Source: an uncultured Microbulbifer sp.
GTDB taxonomy: Bacteria > Pseudomonadota > Gammaproteobacteria > Pseudomonadales > Cellvibrionaceae
DNA: 64,000 nt
Direction of reading: 5' to 3'
Assembly (NCBI RefSeq): GCF_947498635.1
Contig: NZ_CANMKV010000005.1
Location: 62,001 to 126,000, forward strand
Of this stretch, positions 35,092-44,691 are shown in pieces. Position 1 is the stretch's first letter. Each line of letters opens with the position of its first letter. The translations under genes were made by a program, and so were the position numbers. Under the pieces are notes generated by a model, which did not search any database, was not told the origin of the DNA, and saw only the letters and a list, made by a program, of their open reading frames with translations.

Positions 35092-36927
35092 CTAATCAAT
35101 TTCCCGCACCGCGCCCCGGTCGGCACTGGTGGCAAGTAATGCGTAGGCTTTTAGCGCCTTGCTGACTTTGCGCGGACGCGGTTCACTCGGCTTCCAGGCC
35201 GCCTGACCGCACCCGCTCATTTCCTGACGACGTTTGTTGAGTTCGTCTTCACTAATAACAATCTCAATTTTGCGTGCGGGTATATCGATTCGAATTGGGT
35301 CGCCATTACGGACTAGGGCGATGTTGCCACCGGAGGCGGCTTCCGGGGATACGTGGCCGATTGATAGACCGGAGGTACCGCCGGAAAAGCGGCCATCGGT
35401 GATCAGGGCACAGTGCTCCCCAAGCCCCTTGGATTTTAAGTAACTAGTGGGGTAAAGCATCTCCTGCATACCGGGGCCGCCTTTGGGTCCCTCATAGCGC
35501 ACAATCACCGCTTCACCCTTATGTACCTTGCCATCGAGAATATGGGCAACAGCGGCTTCCTGACTTTCGACGACGTGGGCTGGGCCTTCGAATTGCCACA
35601 ATGACTCGTCAATGCCGGAAGTTTTTACCACACAACCATTGGGGGCCAGGTTGCCAAACAGTACCGCCAGGCCCCCTTCCGCTGAATAGGCGTGATCTGC
35701 GGAGCGGATACAACCGTGCTGGCGGTCGGCATCCAGGGTCGGCCAGCGACAGGCTTGGCTGAAAGCGGTTTGAGTGGGAATGCCTGCGGGGCCGGCGCGG
35801 TAAAAGTCGTGCACAGAGTTGTCATCGGTGCGGCTGATATCCCAGCGGTTCAGCGCATCGGCGAGGGAGCCGCCGTAGGCGGTGGGTTGCGAGGTATCGA
35901 TCAGTCCGGCGGACTCCAGCTCGCCGAGAATTGCCATAACGCCCCCCGCCCGGTGGACGTCTTCGACATGGTACTTTTCGATGTTGGGAGCGACTTTACA
36001 CAGTTGGGGAACCTCGCGGGAGAGCCGGTCGATATCCTCTAAATGAAAATCGATATCCCCCTCCTGGGCAGCGGCGAGCAGGTGCAAAATGGTGTTGGTC
36101 GAGCCTCCCATGGCGATATCGAGGGCCATGGCATTCATGAAGGCGGTGCGGTTGGCGATGTTACGGGGTAGGGCACTCTCGTCATTTTTTTCGTAGTAAC
36201 GCTTAGTCAGGGCAACGATTTCCCGCCCAGCGCGCAGAAAGAGCTCTTTGCGGTCTGCGTGGGTGGCCAGCAGGGTGCCGTTGCCCGGTAGCGAGAGCCC
36301 CAGAGCCTCGGTGAGACAGTTCATGGAGTTGGCGGTAAACATGCCGGAGCAGGACCCACAGGTGGGGCAGGCAGAGCGCTCGTACTCGGCCACCTCCTCA
36401 TCGGAGGCCGTATCGGTGGCGGCGATCACCATAGCGTCCACCAGATCCAGTTTGTGATCGGCCAATTTGGTTTTGCCGGCCTCCATCGGGCCGCCGGAAA
36501 CAAAGATCACCGGGATATTCAGGCGCAGCGCGGCCATCAGCATTCCGGGGGTGATCTTGTCGCAATTGGAAATACATACCAGGGCATCGGCGCAGTGGGC
36601 ATTGACCATGTACTCTACTGAGTCGGCGATAATCTCGCGACTGGGGAGGCTGTAGAGCATGCCGTCGTGGCCCATGGCGATGCCGTCGTCTACGGCGATG
36701 GTGTTGAACTCCTTGGCGACGCCGCCGGCGCGCTCGATCTCCCGCGCGACCAGTTGCCCCATATCTTTCAGGTGCACATGACCCGGTACGAACTGGGTGA
36801 AGGAGTTGGCGATAGCAATAATGGGTTTGTGAAAATCTGCATCGGTCATGCCTGTGGCGCGCCACAGGGCTCGGGCGCCGGCCATATTGCGTCCGGCGGT
36901 GGAGGTACGGGAACGATATCTGGGCAT
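35092..36927 (-). CDS. ilvD: Dihydroxy-acid dehydratase
   Basis: 611 residues. IlvD dehydrates dihydroxy-acids to 2-oxo acids in valine, leucine and isoleucine synthesis and needs an Fe-S cluster. The cluster-ligand motifs [15 protein letters not shown] and [16 protein letters not shown] are present, along with [13 protein letters not shown] and [14 protein letters not shown]. The length matches E. coli (616). It stands apart from ilvA and ilvE of the same pathway in this window. Confidence 0.97.
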   Translation of the reverse strand: MPRYRSRTSTAGRNMAGARALWRATGMTDADFHKPIIAIANSFTQFVPGHVHLKDMGQLVAREIERAGGVAKEFNTIAVDDGIAMGHDGMLYSLPSREIIADSVEYMVNAHCADALVCISNCDKITPGMLMAALRLNIPVIFVSGGPMEAGKTKLADHKLDLVDAMVIAATDTASDEEVAEYERSACPTCGSCSGMFTANSMNCLTEALGLSLPGNGTLLATHADRKELFLRAGREIVALTKRYYEKNDESALPRNIANRTAFMNAMALDIAMGGSTNTILHLLAAAQEGDIDFHLEDIDRLSREVPQLCKVAPNIEKYHVEDVHRAGGVMAILGELESAGLIDTSQPTAYGGSLADALNRWDISRTDDNSVHDFYRAGPAGIPTQTAFSQACRWPTLDADRQHGCIRSADHAYSAEGGLAVLFGNLAPNGCVVKTSGIDESLWQFEGPAHVVESQEAAVAHILDGKVHKGEAVIVRYEGPKGGPGMQEMLYPTSYLKSKGLGEHCALITDGRFSGGTSGLSIGHVSPEAASGGNIALVRNGDPIRIDIPARKIEIVISEDELNKRRQEMSGCGQAAWKPSEPRPRKVSKALKAYALLATSADRGAVREID

Positions 36928-37064
36928 GATTCAAGCATCCGGCTAGGCAAATTAAAGCGACAGCTTAGCAAAAAAAGCCCATATTCGGGATGTTTTCACC
37001 CATTAGTGGTCCACTGAGTGCGTTACTAGGATAACGATTTCGAATAAGGTGGTGTCGAACTTGC

Positions 37065-38387
37065 CTAAGCGTCGTTATCCCAGCCCAAACGCTTGCGCAG
37101 GATGCGGGAATTGCGCTGAATGTTGTATAAGGATTTCCGCGAGGCGGGCAGATCACTGACATTCACCTGCTCAAAGCCTTGCTCAATAAACCAGTGTTCG
37201 GTCTGGGTGGTGAGGACATAGAGCTCGCAAATATGGATTGTGCGAGCCTGGCGCTCCAGGTGGCGCATTAGTTTGGCGCCGCGACCGCCGCCGCGAAAAT
37301 CCGGATGGCTGGCCACACACGCGATTTCCGCTGCGGATGTTGGACCGCCTTCCTCCTGGATGGGGTAGAGCGCGGCACAGGCCACAGGCGTCCCATCGAC
37401 CTCCACCAGGGTAAAGTGCTCAATTTCCGCTTCGAGTTTTTCCCGTGAGCGCCGTACCAACACCCCCTGTTTTTCCAGCGGGCGGATCAGGCCCAGAATG
37501 CCCCCCACATCGGTGATACGGGCCCGGCGCACGACCTCATAACTATCCCGGTAGATCATGGTTCCTGCACCCTCACGGCGAAAGAGTTCCTGGATCAGGG
37601 CGCCATTCTGGCAATAGCTAAGAAGGTGAACTCGGGCAATACCGGAATTACACGCGCGAATAGCGCACTGCAGGGTCTCACTCTGTACCCGGGTGGCGGC
37701 CTGCTCGGCCTGAACAATGCTGAGTTCATTGACCGGGTTGTCATTGAGTAGCAATTGGGCCGGCTCGCGAAATAGCACCAGCTTTTCGGCGCGCAATGCG
37801 CGCGCGGCCTCCGCGGCCAGATCCAGGTAGTTGATGTTAAATAGCTCACCAGTCAGAGAGGTGCCCAGTGGCGATAGCAATACCAGCGCGCCCTGGTCCA
37901 GAGCTTGTTCAATCGTATTGATTTCCATACGCCTGACCGTGCCGGTCCAGCCGAGGTCCACGCCATCGAGAATCCCGCAGGGGCGGGCGGTGACCAGATT
38001 TCCCGAGATCACTTTCAATGCCGAGCGGGCCATAGGGGAATCGGGGAGCCCTTGGGAAAAAGCGGCTTCAATATCGAAACGTAATCTCCCCACTGCGGCT
38101 TTAATGACTTCCAAACTTTCCCTGTCGGTGATGCGCTTACTGCCGTGAAAACGGTTCTCGATACCGCGTTCATCGAGGGCGCGGCTGACCTGTGCGCGGG
38201 AACCGTGCACCACTACCAGGCGCACACCTAGACTGGCGAGGAGGGCCAGGTCGTGAACCAGGTTGCGAAAATTATGATGTTCCAGGCCGTCGCCGGGAAT
38301 GCCGACCACCAGAGTGCGACCACGCAGATCGTTGATATAGGGTGCCGCGTGGCGGAACCAGTTGAGAGAGGCGTTTTCGTCGCTCAC
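37065..38387 (-). CDS. argA: N-acetylglutamate synthase ArgA
   Basis: 440 residues. It acetylates glutamate with acetyl-CoA, the first step of arginine synthesis. The N-terminal amino-acid-kinase-like domain (to about residue 290, LVVVHGSRAQVSRALDERG) is the regulatory arginine-binding fold, and the C-terminal GNAT domain has HPDFRGGGRGAKLMRHLE as the acetyl-CoA loop. This is the classical bifunctional-fold ArgA. GTG at 38387 is the start, with AAGG eight bases ahead. argE lies 74 bases away, consistent with a shared arginine block. Confidence 0.95.
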   Translation of the reverse strand: MSDENASLNWFRHAAPYINDLRGRTLVVGIPGDGLEHHNFRNLVHDLALLASLGVRLVVVHGSRAQVSRALDERGIENRFHGSKRITDRESLEVIKAAVGRLRFDIEAAFSQGLPDSPMARSALKVISGNLVTARPCGILDGVDLGWTGTVRRMEINTIEQALDQGALVLLSPLGTSLTGELFNINYLDLAAEAARALRAEKLVLFREPAQLLLNDNPVNELSIVQAEQAATRVQSETLQCAIRACNSGIARVHLLSYCQNGALIQELFRREGAGTMIYRDSYEVVRRARITDVGGILGLIRPLEKQGVLVRRSREKLEAEIEHFTLVEVDGTPVACAALYPIQEEGGPTSAAEIACVASHPDFRGGGRGAKLMRHLERQARTIHICELYVLTTQTEHWFIEQGFEQVNVSDLPASRKSLYNIQRNSRILRKRLGWDNDA

Positions 38388-38461
38388 TAATGCCTTACCG
38401 TCTGTCGAAGTGTTTGCGATTTAAGGGCGCAGCCGAATACGGGTCTGCGGTATAGCCCGGT

Positions 38462-39625
38462 TTAGAGGCAGAAGCGGCCGATCAGGTTGTGCAATATTTT
38501 CACCATCGGCTCTATACGGTCCAAACCGAGGTATTCATCCGGTTGGTGTGCCTGGTCGATATCGCCTGGGCCGAGCACAATAGTGTCAATATTCAGACTC
38601 TTCAAGTAGGGGGCCTCAGTGCCGAAGGCGACACTCTCGGCTTTGTAACCCGTGAGCTTTTCGGCAACCTTGACCAGCTCGGAATCACGGCTTTGCTCAA
38701 AGGGCTCGGTGCCGGGAAAGAGTGGGACTATTTCCATCTGAATTCTGTCGCTGGGGATGCGGGCCTGCAACCTTTGCTGCAGTTCCGCACGCAATTCCTC
38801 AAGAGCCATGCCCGGTAAGGGGCGCACATCAAACTGCAGCTCCGCCGCGCCGCAGATGCGATTGGGATTGTCGCCGCCGTGGATGCAGCCCAGGTTCAAG
38901 GTGGGCACGGGGACGACAAACCCGGTGTTATTATATTTCTCCTGCCACTCTCCCCGCAGGCTGAGCAGCTCTGCAATCACGCCGTGCATGGCCTCGAGGG
39001 CGCTGGCGCCGAGGCTTGGATCGGAGGAGTGGCCGGATTGTCCGGTGATGCGTACCGACTCCATCATCACGCCTTTATGCATACACACCGGACGCAAACC
39101 GGTAGGTTCTCCGATCACCGCGTAACGCCCCTTTGGCCGACCCGCCTTGACGAGCTCTCTGGCGCCGGTCATGGAGGTTTCCTCATCGGCAGTGGCAAGT
39201 ATCGTCAGGGGTTGGCGCAGCGGTTGATGGCAAAAGGATCGTGCCGCTTCAATAGCCAGAGGGAAGAAACCCTTCATATCGCTGCTGCCCAAACCGTAGA
39301 GGCGGTTATCACGCTCCGTGAGTTTGAAGGGATCTGAGTGCCAAAGCCCTTCATCGTAGGGGACCGTATCGGTGTGTCCAGACAGTATCAAGCCACCTTC
39401 GGCACCTTCACGTGCGCCCAGGGTGGCGATCAGATTGGCCTTGTGGGGGCTGCCCGGGAGGGGCATCAGTTCAACGGCAAAGCCCAAAGTTTCTAGCCAT
39501 GCGGAGAGCATTTCCACAATCGGGCGGTTGCCCATATCCAGAGCCGGGTCTGTGGCACTGACACTTGGGCAGGCGATTAGCTGTTGGAGTTGGGTTTTTA
39601 GCTCAGGTACTGCGATAGGTGCCAT
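38462..39625 (-). CDS. argE: Acetylornithine deacetylase ArgE
   Basis: 387 residues. ArgE hydrolyses N-acetylornithine to ornithine in arginine synthesis. The metallopeptidase M20 motifs are present: LSGHTDTVPYDEGLWHSD (first metal aspartate), SSDMKGFFPLA and ATADEETSMTGA (catalytic glutamate and metal ligands). The C-terminal VLGPGDIDQAHQPDEYL holds the last metal histidine. It precedes argA in the direction of transcription, and its start overlaps the end of the EamA transporter gene by 23 bases. Confidence 0.94.
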   Translation of the reverse strand: MAPIAVPELKTQLQQLIACPSVSATDPALDMGNRPIVEMLSAWLETLGFAVELMPLPGSPHKANLIATLGAREGAEGGLILSGHTDTVPYDEGLWHSDPFKLTERDNRLYGLGSSDMKGFFPLAIEAARSFCHQPLRQPLTILATADEETSMTGARELVKAGRPKGRYAVIGEPTGLRPVCMHKGVMMESVRITGQSGHSSDPSLGASALEAMHGVIAELLSLRGEWQEKYNNTGFVVPVPTLNLGCIHGGDNPNRICGAAELQFDVRPLPGMALEELRAELQQRLQARIPSDRIQMEIVPLFPGTEPFEQSRDSELVKVAEKLTGYKAESVAFGTEAPYLKSLNIDTIVLGPGDIDQAHQPDEYLGLDRIEPMVKILHNLIGRFCL

Positions 39626-40481
39626 TGGGATTGTCCCTTATCTTATTGCGTCGCTCATTGAGAATAACCGCCACGGCAATGGCACATCCACCCAGAGCCA
39701 ACCTGGGGATATCTGCATCGCGATTCCAGATCAACAGATTTACCAGCAGGCCGACTGGTACCAAAGCATTGTTCATGGCGGCGAGTGTCGCGGCGGAAAC
39801 CTGGAGAGCCCCCTTGTTCCAGAGGAAATAGCCAAGGCCGGAGGCGACCAGCCCGAGCCACAGCAGCACAGTCCACTGCGTTGCGCTCTGCGGATATTGG
39901 GGGCGCCCCAGGATCAGCCAGGCAATCACGCTAACGAGGGCCGCACCGAGGAAAAACCATCCAAATGTCTGTCTCGGGGGAAGTGACTGATCCTGCCGCA
40001 TAAATTGCCGATAGGCCACCTGGCCAGCGGCAAAGCACAGGTTAGCGCCCTGGACCACGGCAAAACCAGCCCAATAGTCTCCACTGGGAGAATCCCAGCG
40101 GATGATAGCTGCCCCGAATACTGCAAGCAGGGCAATGGCCAGATTCCACAGTGATAGGCGTCGCTCTATCAGATCGTAGAGCAGGGCGATATAGAGGGGG
40201 GTGAATATGGTGAACAATAGTACTTCAGGTACACTCAGCAAAAGGAATGATTGGTAATAAAAGAGGTACATGGCCCCAAGCTGTAGGCCTCCAATAGCCA
40301 TTAGGGTTACGGCGTTGCGCGCGCTGCAGCGACGCCATTGCAACAGCGGAAGGAAAACCAGAGCGGCCAATAAAACTCGGGTCATCGCTGAAAAGTAGCT
40401 ATCTACCTGCCCCGCCAGATAGACGCCGATGAGACTGAAAGAGAAGGCCCACAAGAGTGTGACAATGATAAGGAGTGGCAT
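39603..40481 (-). CDS. EamA-family (drug/metabolite) transporter
   Basis: 292 residues with about ten hydrophobic segments, in two EamA repeats (MPLLIIVTLLWAFSFSLIGVY at the start, then AGFAVVQGANLCFAAGQVAY). DMT-superfamily exporters with ten helices move amino acids or other metabolites; the pattern resembles RhaT/YdcZ-type permeases with no substrate signature. The 23-base overlap with argE and the shared strand suggest co-transcription, so export of an arginine-pathway compound is possible but unproven. A terminator on the other side separates it from pit. Confidence 0.88.
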   Translation of the reverse strand: MPLLIIVTLLWAFSFSLIGVYLAGQVDSYFSAMTRVLLAALVFLPLLQWRRCSARNAVTLMAIGGLQLGAMYLFYYQSFLLLSVPEVLLFTIFTPLYIALLYDLIERRLSLWNLAIALLAVFGAAIIRWDSPSGDYWAGFAVVQGANLCFAAGQVAYRQFMRQDQSLPPRQTFGWFFLGAALVSVIAWLILGRPQYPQSATQWTVLLWLGLVASGLGYFLWNKGALQVSAATLAAMNNALVPVGLLVNLLIWNRDADIPRLALGGCAIAVAVILNERRNKIRDNPNGTYRST

Positions 40482-40692
40482 GTTAAAGCGTTCTCAGAGC
40501 CAAATTCACATGGCGAGTATTGGCCGGTGAGTATTGCGTGCGAGGGGGATAAATGGAAGCGCTCCACGCCCTGGAAGCCAGTACATGGCCCTGAAAAATC
40601 GGTAATCCGTGTGTCCCGGTATTCTTTCAATAGATGGTAGCGAGGGTTAGTTGAGGCGTGTTCAGAAGAGTTACCTGGGGGAAAAGGCAGAA

Positions 40693-40725
40693 CTAAAAAA
40701 GGGAAGCTCAGCTTCCCTTTTTTAG
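40693..40725. terminator. Bidirectional terminator downstream of pit
   Basis: CTAAAAAAGGGAAGCT, CA loop region and AGCTTCCCTTTTTTAG form a fully complementary stem with A/T tails, just after the pit stop on the - strand. Confidence 0.9.
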
Positions 40726-40745
40726 TTCGATAGACCTGGCTGAGA

Positions 40746-42020
40746 TCAGCCAAATAGCCCTTTAAAAAAGTAGAAGAATAGAATAGCTATACCCGCACCC
40801 GCGGGCAGCGTGATGACCCAGGAGGCCGCGATGGTCGTGATCATGCGCAGGTTAAGTGCGCCTATGCCCCGCGCCAAGCCGACGCCGAGCACCGCACCCA
40901 CCAATGTGTGGGTGGTGGAAATGGGCAGGCCGGTGCCGGATGCCATCACCACCGTGGAGGCGGCGCCGAGCTCGGCGGCGAATCCGCGGCTGGGGGTCAG
41001 CTCGGTAATTTTTTTGCCGATGGTGGCCATTACCTTGAAACCGTAAGTGGCGAGGCCAACCACGATACCCAGGCCCCCGAGCAGGAGAATCCAGGACGGC
41101 ATAGTGGCTTTAGCGGTGACGGCACCACTCTGGATGGTGTTCACTACCGCCGCCAGCGGGCCCACTGCGTTGGCCACGTCGTTGGAGCCGTGGGCGAAGG
41201 CCATGGCGCAGGCGGTGAAAATCATCAGGATGGCGAACACCCGCTCCACATTGGCAAAGCGATTTTCTGCTTCGATCGAGGGGTCGCGCTTAATGCGCTT
41301 GAGCATGCTGACGCCAACACCCGCGACGATCAGGCCGACAATCGCCGCAATGCCGGCATCCTGTATGAAGCTGAGCTTGATATTCGCATCTTTGAGAACG
41401 TGCTTCAGACCCTTGGTAAGGGTCACCATGGAGATCATCCAGCCTACCGCGAACATATAAAAAGGGATGTAGCGTTTGGCGTTGGCGAAAGGATCTTCGG
41501 TGTCGAGGATCAGGCGCTGAACACTGCGGAACAACAGGAAGGAGATGGTGCCTGCCAGCAGTGGCGACACGACCCAGCTCGCCACAATGCTACCCACCTT
41601 GCCCCAGGATACGGCATCGGCGGATATGCCCACCGCGGAGAAGCCCACAATGGCGCCGACAATAGAGTGGGTGGTGGATACCGGCCAACCTAGGATACTG
41701 GCCACCAGCAGCCAGGTACCCGCTGCGAGTAGCGCCGACAGCATACCGTACACCAGTAGCTGAGGTTGTGAGGCAAAGACGTCCGAATCGATAATGCCCT
41801 TACGTATGGTGGCGGTAACCTCCCCACCGGCCAGATAGGCGCCAGCAAATTCAAAAATCATGGCGATGACAATCGCCTGTTTGATAGTCAGTGCGCCGGA
41901 GCCTACTGAGGTACCCATGGCATTGGCGACATCATTGGCGCCAACGCCCCAGGCCATAAAGAAGCCCGCCACAATGGCCAGAATCAATAAGATATGGCCG
42001 TATTGACTAAGAATTTCCAC
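40746..42020 (-). CDS. Inorganic phosphate transporter (Pit family)
   Basis: About 424 residues with roughly ten membrane helices. Both Pit repeats show the signature GANDVANAMGTSVGSGAL (N-terminal) and GSNDVANAVGPLAAVVN (C-terminal), plus STTHSIVGAIVGFS and STTHTLVGAVLGVGL. It imports phosphate, probably as a metal-phosphate complex with protons or sodium. The start GTG at 42020 has GGGGG six bases upstream; the open frame runs to 42104. The DUF47 gene lies 10 bases upstream, the usual pit operon. Confidence 0.95.
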   Translation of the reverse strand: MEILSQYGHILLILAIVAGFFMAWGVGANDVANAMGTSVGSGALTIKQAIVIAMIFEFAGAYLAGGEVTATIRKGIIDSDVFASQPQLLVYGMLSALLAAGTWLLVASILGWPVSTTHSIVGAIVGFSAVGISADAVSWGKVGSIVASWVVSPLLAGTISFLLFRSVQRLILDTEDPFANAKRYIPFYMFAVGWMISMVTLTKGLKHVLKDANIKLSFIQDAGIAAIVGLIVAGVGVSMLKRIKRDPSIEAENRFANVERVFAILMIFTACAMAFAHGSNDVANAVGPLAAVVNTIQSGAVTAKATMPSWILLLGGLGIVVGLATYGFKVMATIGKKITELTPSRGFAAELGAASTVVMASGTGLPISTTHTLVGAVLGVGLARGIGALNLRMITTIAASWVITLPAGAGIAILFFYFFKGLFG

Positions 42021-42030
42021 GCTGAACCCC

Positions 42031-42708
42031 CTAACGTGCCAACAACAACTGCAAACGGTTACCCACGCTGTGGGCGCGATCAGCCAGTTCGCCGATCCAT
42101 TCAATTATCCGGTAGAGGAACATGACATCCACCGGCGGTAAGTCTTTTTCTATACAAAACAGTGCAGCGCGAATCTCGACTTCCAATTTGTCTGACTTGC
42201 GTTCCAATTCATCCAGCTCTTCTGTCATACGCTTGGCGATGTTCACCTCGCGCCCGGCAAAGCCGCTCTCCAGCAGCTCGTCCAGCTCATTGATGGCGCG
42301 CAGTGCCTGGGCAGAAGTGGCCACAGCGCTCTCTACAAAGGTGGTCATCAGAGACTGCAGGTTCTGCGGGATCTGCATTTTTCTGCCCACCGCCAGCCCG
42401 GCGATGTCCTGAGCCGTATTGGCTACTTCGTCCTGTGCGTGCAGTAGTTCCAGCAGATCGGACCGCGAAACAGGCATAAACAAACTGTCCGGCAGGTGCA
42501 GACGCAGGTCTCTCTTGATGTCATCTGCGCGATTCTCTGTAGCAGAGATACGCAACTGAATTTGTTCCGCCTCTTCCAGGTCGCCTTTTATCAGGGCCTC
42601 GAAGAAGGGGATCAGGTCGGCTGAAGCCTCGTGGGCCGTAGCCATATGCTTCTCGATCGGCTTGATCGGTGAGCGGCCAAACAGATTGGCAATATTCGAC
42701 AGGGCCAT
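42031..42708 (-). CDS. DUF47 phosphate transport regulator (TIGR00153 family)
   Basis: About 225 residues, all helical, PhoU-like. MALSNIANLFGRSPIKPIEKH opens it and VSRSDLLELLHAQDEVANTA is the conserved metal-binding region. Proteins of this family are encoded next to pit and modulate phosphate uptake. The ATG at 42708 has GGAG six to seven bases upstream; the ATG at 42720 is an alternative. pit follows directly. Confidence 0.92.
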   Translation of the reverse strand: MALSNIANLFGRSPIKPIEKHMATAHEASADLIPFFEALIKGDLEEAEQIQLRISATENRADDIKRDLRLHLPDSLFMPVSRSDLLELLHAQDEVANTAQDIAGLAVGRKMQIPQNLQSLMTTFVESAVATSAQALRAINELDELLESGFAGREVNIAKRMTEELDELERKSDKLEVEIRAALFCIEKDLPPVDVMFLYRIIEWIGELADRAHSVGNRLQLLLAR

Positions 42709-42851
42709 GGTTAGCTCCATTGCTCAGGACACGAAATCGGCGGCATGGTACCCCAATCGGGGCAACTTCGGTAATAGTGCGTTAACGATGCACTGTCCCC
42801 AATAGTTGATAGGGCTACAATGCGTCGTCATATGAGAATAAGGGGTTACCG

Positions 42852-44624
42852 ATGGCTGAGAGCAGAGCGGCGGACAGGTTGCTGGATTTGCGCGGACTAC
42901 TGGAAGACCTTGTCGTCCAAGGTTACGTGAGCAGGTTGGACGCGAACCGCATCGTGGGGTCGCCGCGCACCGCTGAGCAGGCACAGATGCACCCCCTTAG
43001 CTATATCGCCAGCTGCGATCTGGGAAACCAGAAGGCCCCCGGTACTCTGAGCCACGAGTTGCTCAGTGCCTGGTTGGCGGAGAGTTCCGCTCATCCCCTC
43101 TACCATATCGACCCGCTCAAAGTGAATGTGAATGCCGTCACAGAGGTGATGAGCTTTCAGTTTGCCAAGCGCCACCAAATTCTGTGTGTTGAGGCCGGTG
43201 CGGAAGAGCTGATGGTGGCTACCGCGCAACCCTTCACTCACGGTTGGGAAGAACAGCTGGAACACACCAGCGGGCGCCGGGTGCGCCGCGTGGTGGCAGA
43301 TCCGGCGGATATCAAACGTTACTGTGTGGAATTTTACTCCCTGGCCAACTCCATTTCCGGCGCCAGTGGTCTGCAGGGTACCTCTGCGGCAAATAACTTC
43401 GAACAGTTACTGGAACTGGGCGGCCTCAAAGACCCAGAGGCCAACGACCAGCACATTGTTAATATTGTCGATTGGCTGCTACAGCACGCCTTTGATCAGC
43501 GCGCCAGTGATATCCATATCGAGCCCCGGCGCCAGGTGGGGCGCATACGCTTTCGTATCGACGGGGTCTTACATCCGATCCATGAATTGCCCGACCAAGT
43601 AAATGCGGCGGTGACCAGCCGCTTGAAAATCCTCGGGCGGATGAACGTAGCGGAGAAGCGCAAGCCCCAGGACGGCCGCATCAAAACCAAGCGACCCGAT
43701 GGCAGTGAGGTGGAGCTGCGTCTGTCCACCCTACCCACTGCTTTCGGCGAGAAGTTGGTGATGCGAATCTTCGATCCTGAAGTATTGGCACGTTCCTACA
43801 GCGATCTGGGGCTCGCGGGTTCCGACCTGGCTCGTTGGCAGACAATGCTGGCGCGCCCCAACGGCATCGTGCTGGTTACCGGTCCAACGGGTTCGGGTAA
43901 AACCACAACCCTTTACACCGGCCTCAAGCAGTTGGCCACCAGTGCCGTTAATGTTTCCACGGTGGAAGACCCCATCGAGATGGTGGAAGAGAGCTTCAAC
44001 CAGACCCAAGTGCACCATGCTATCGGTTTCGATTTTGCCGCGGGTATCCGCACTTTGATGCGCCAGGACCCAGACATCATCATGGTGGGAGAGATCCGCG
44101 ACCTGGAAACCGCACAGATGGCCGTACAGGCGGCCCTCACCGGCCACCTAGTGATTTCCACTCTGCACACCAACGACGCCCCCACGGCGGTTACCCGCCT
44201 GCTGGACCTGGGGTTGCCCCATTACCTGCTGAAGTCCACCATTTTGGGCGTGATGGCCCAGCGCTTGGTGCGCACACTGTGCCCCGCGTGCAAGCGTGAA
44301 GACAAAATTGATGAGGCGGATTGGCACTCCCTGGTGCGCCCGTGGAAAGCGCCAATGCCCGATAAGGTATACGGGCCAGAAGGCTGCCTTGAATGTCGCA
44401 ACACCGGATACAAAGGACGCCAGGGTATTTATGAAATCCTGCCGTTCAGCGAGGCGGTGCAGACGATCGTGACCCCCGATTGTGATCTGCAGCAGTTGCG
44501 CCGTCAGGCTATGCGCGATGGCATGAATAGCCTGCGTCTCTCGGGAGCCAAAAAAGTGGCGGCCGGTGTGACCACAGTAGCGGAAGTGTTGCGTGTGGCT
44601 CCGCCGCCAGATATCGCTTTTTGA
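42852..44624 (+). CDS. GspE/PilB-type ATPase without neighbours
   Basis: 590 residues. The N-terminal half includes a divergent N1-type domain (about 1-180). The ATPase core has ASDIHIEP, Walker A GPTGSGKTTT (about residues 344-353), GEIRDLETAQMA, and the Walker B-like region QDPDIIMVGEIRD. A four-cysteine zinc motif, CPAC (about 476) and CLECR (about 513), marks the GspE/PilB C-domain. Such ATPases power type II secretion or type IV pili, but no other secretion or pilus gene is in this window. ATG at 42852 with AAGGGG seven bases before. Confidence 0.9.
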   Translation: MAESRAADRLLDLRGLLEDLVVQGYVSRLDANRIVGSPRTAEQAQMHPLSYIASCDLGNQKAPGTLSHELLSAWLAESSAHPLYHIDPLKVNVNAVTEVMSFQFAKRHQILCVEAGAEELMVATAQPFTHGWEEQLEHTSGRRVRRVVADPADIKRYCVEFYSLANSISGASGLQGTSAANNFEQLLELGGLKDPEANDQHIVNIVDWLLQHAFDQRASDIHIEPRRQVGRIRFRIDGVLHPIHELPDQVNAAVTSRLKILGRMNVAEKRKPQDGRIKTKRPDGSEVELRLSTLPTAFGEKLVMRIFDPEVLARSYSDLGLAGSDLARWQTMLARPNGIVLVTGPTGSGKTTTLYTGLKQLATSAVNVSTVEDPIEMVEESFNQTQVHHAIGFDFAAGIRTLMRQDPDIIMVGEIRDLETAQMAVQAALTGHLVISTLHTNDAPTAVTRLLDLGLPHYLLKSTILGVMAQRLVRTLCPACKREDKIDEADWHSLVRPWKAPMPDKVYGPEGCLECRNTGYKGRQGIYEILPFSEAVQTIVTPDCDLQQLRRQAMRDGMNSLRLSGAKKVAAGVTTVAEVLRVAPPPDIAF

Positions 44625-44691
44625 CCGAGAGCGGTGGGCCCAGCGGCCCCTTGTAGTGTTCACCACTTTTGGAAATAAGGACTGATTCCGT

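Noticed and set aside
40908..41693. 261-codon + strand frame across pit
   Set aside because: Very glycine/alanine/histidine-rich antisense shadow of the Pit permease.
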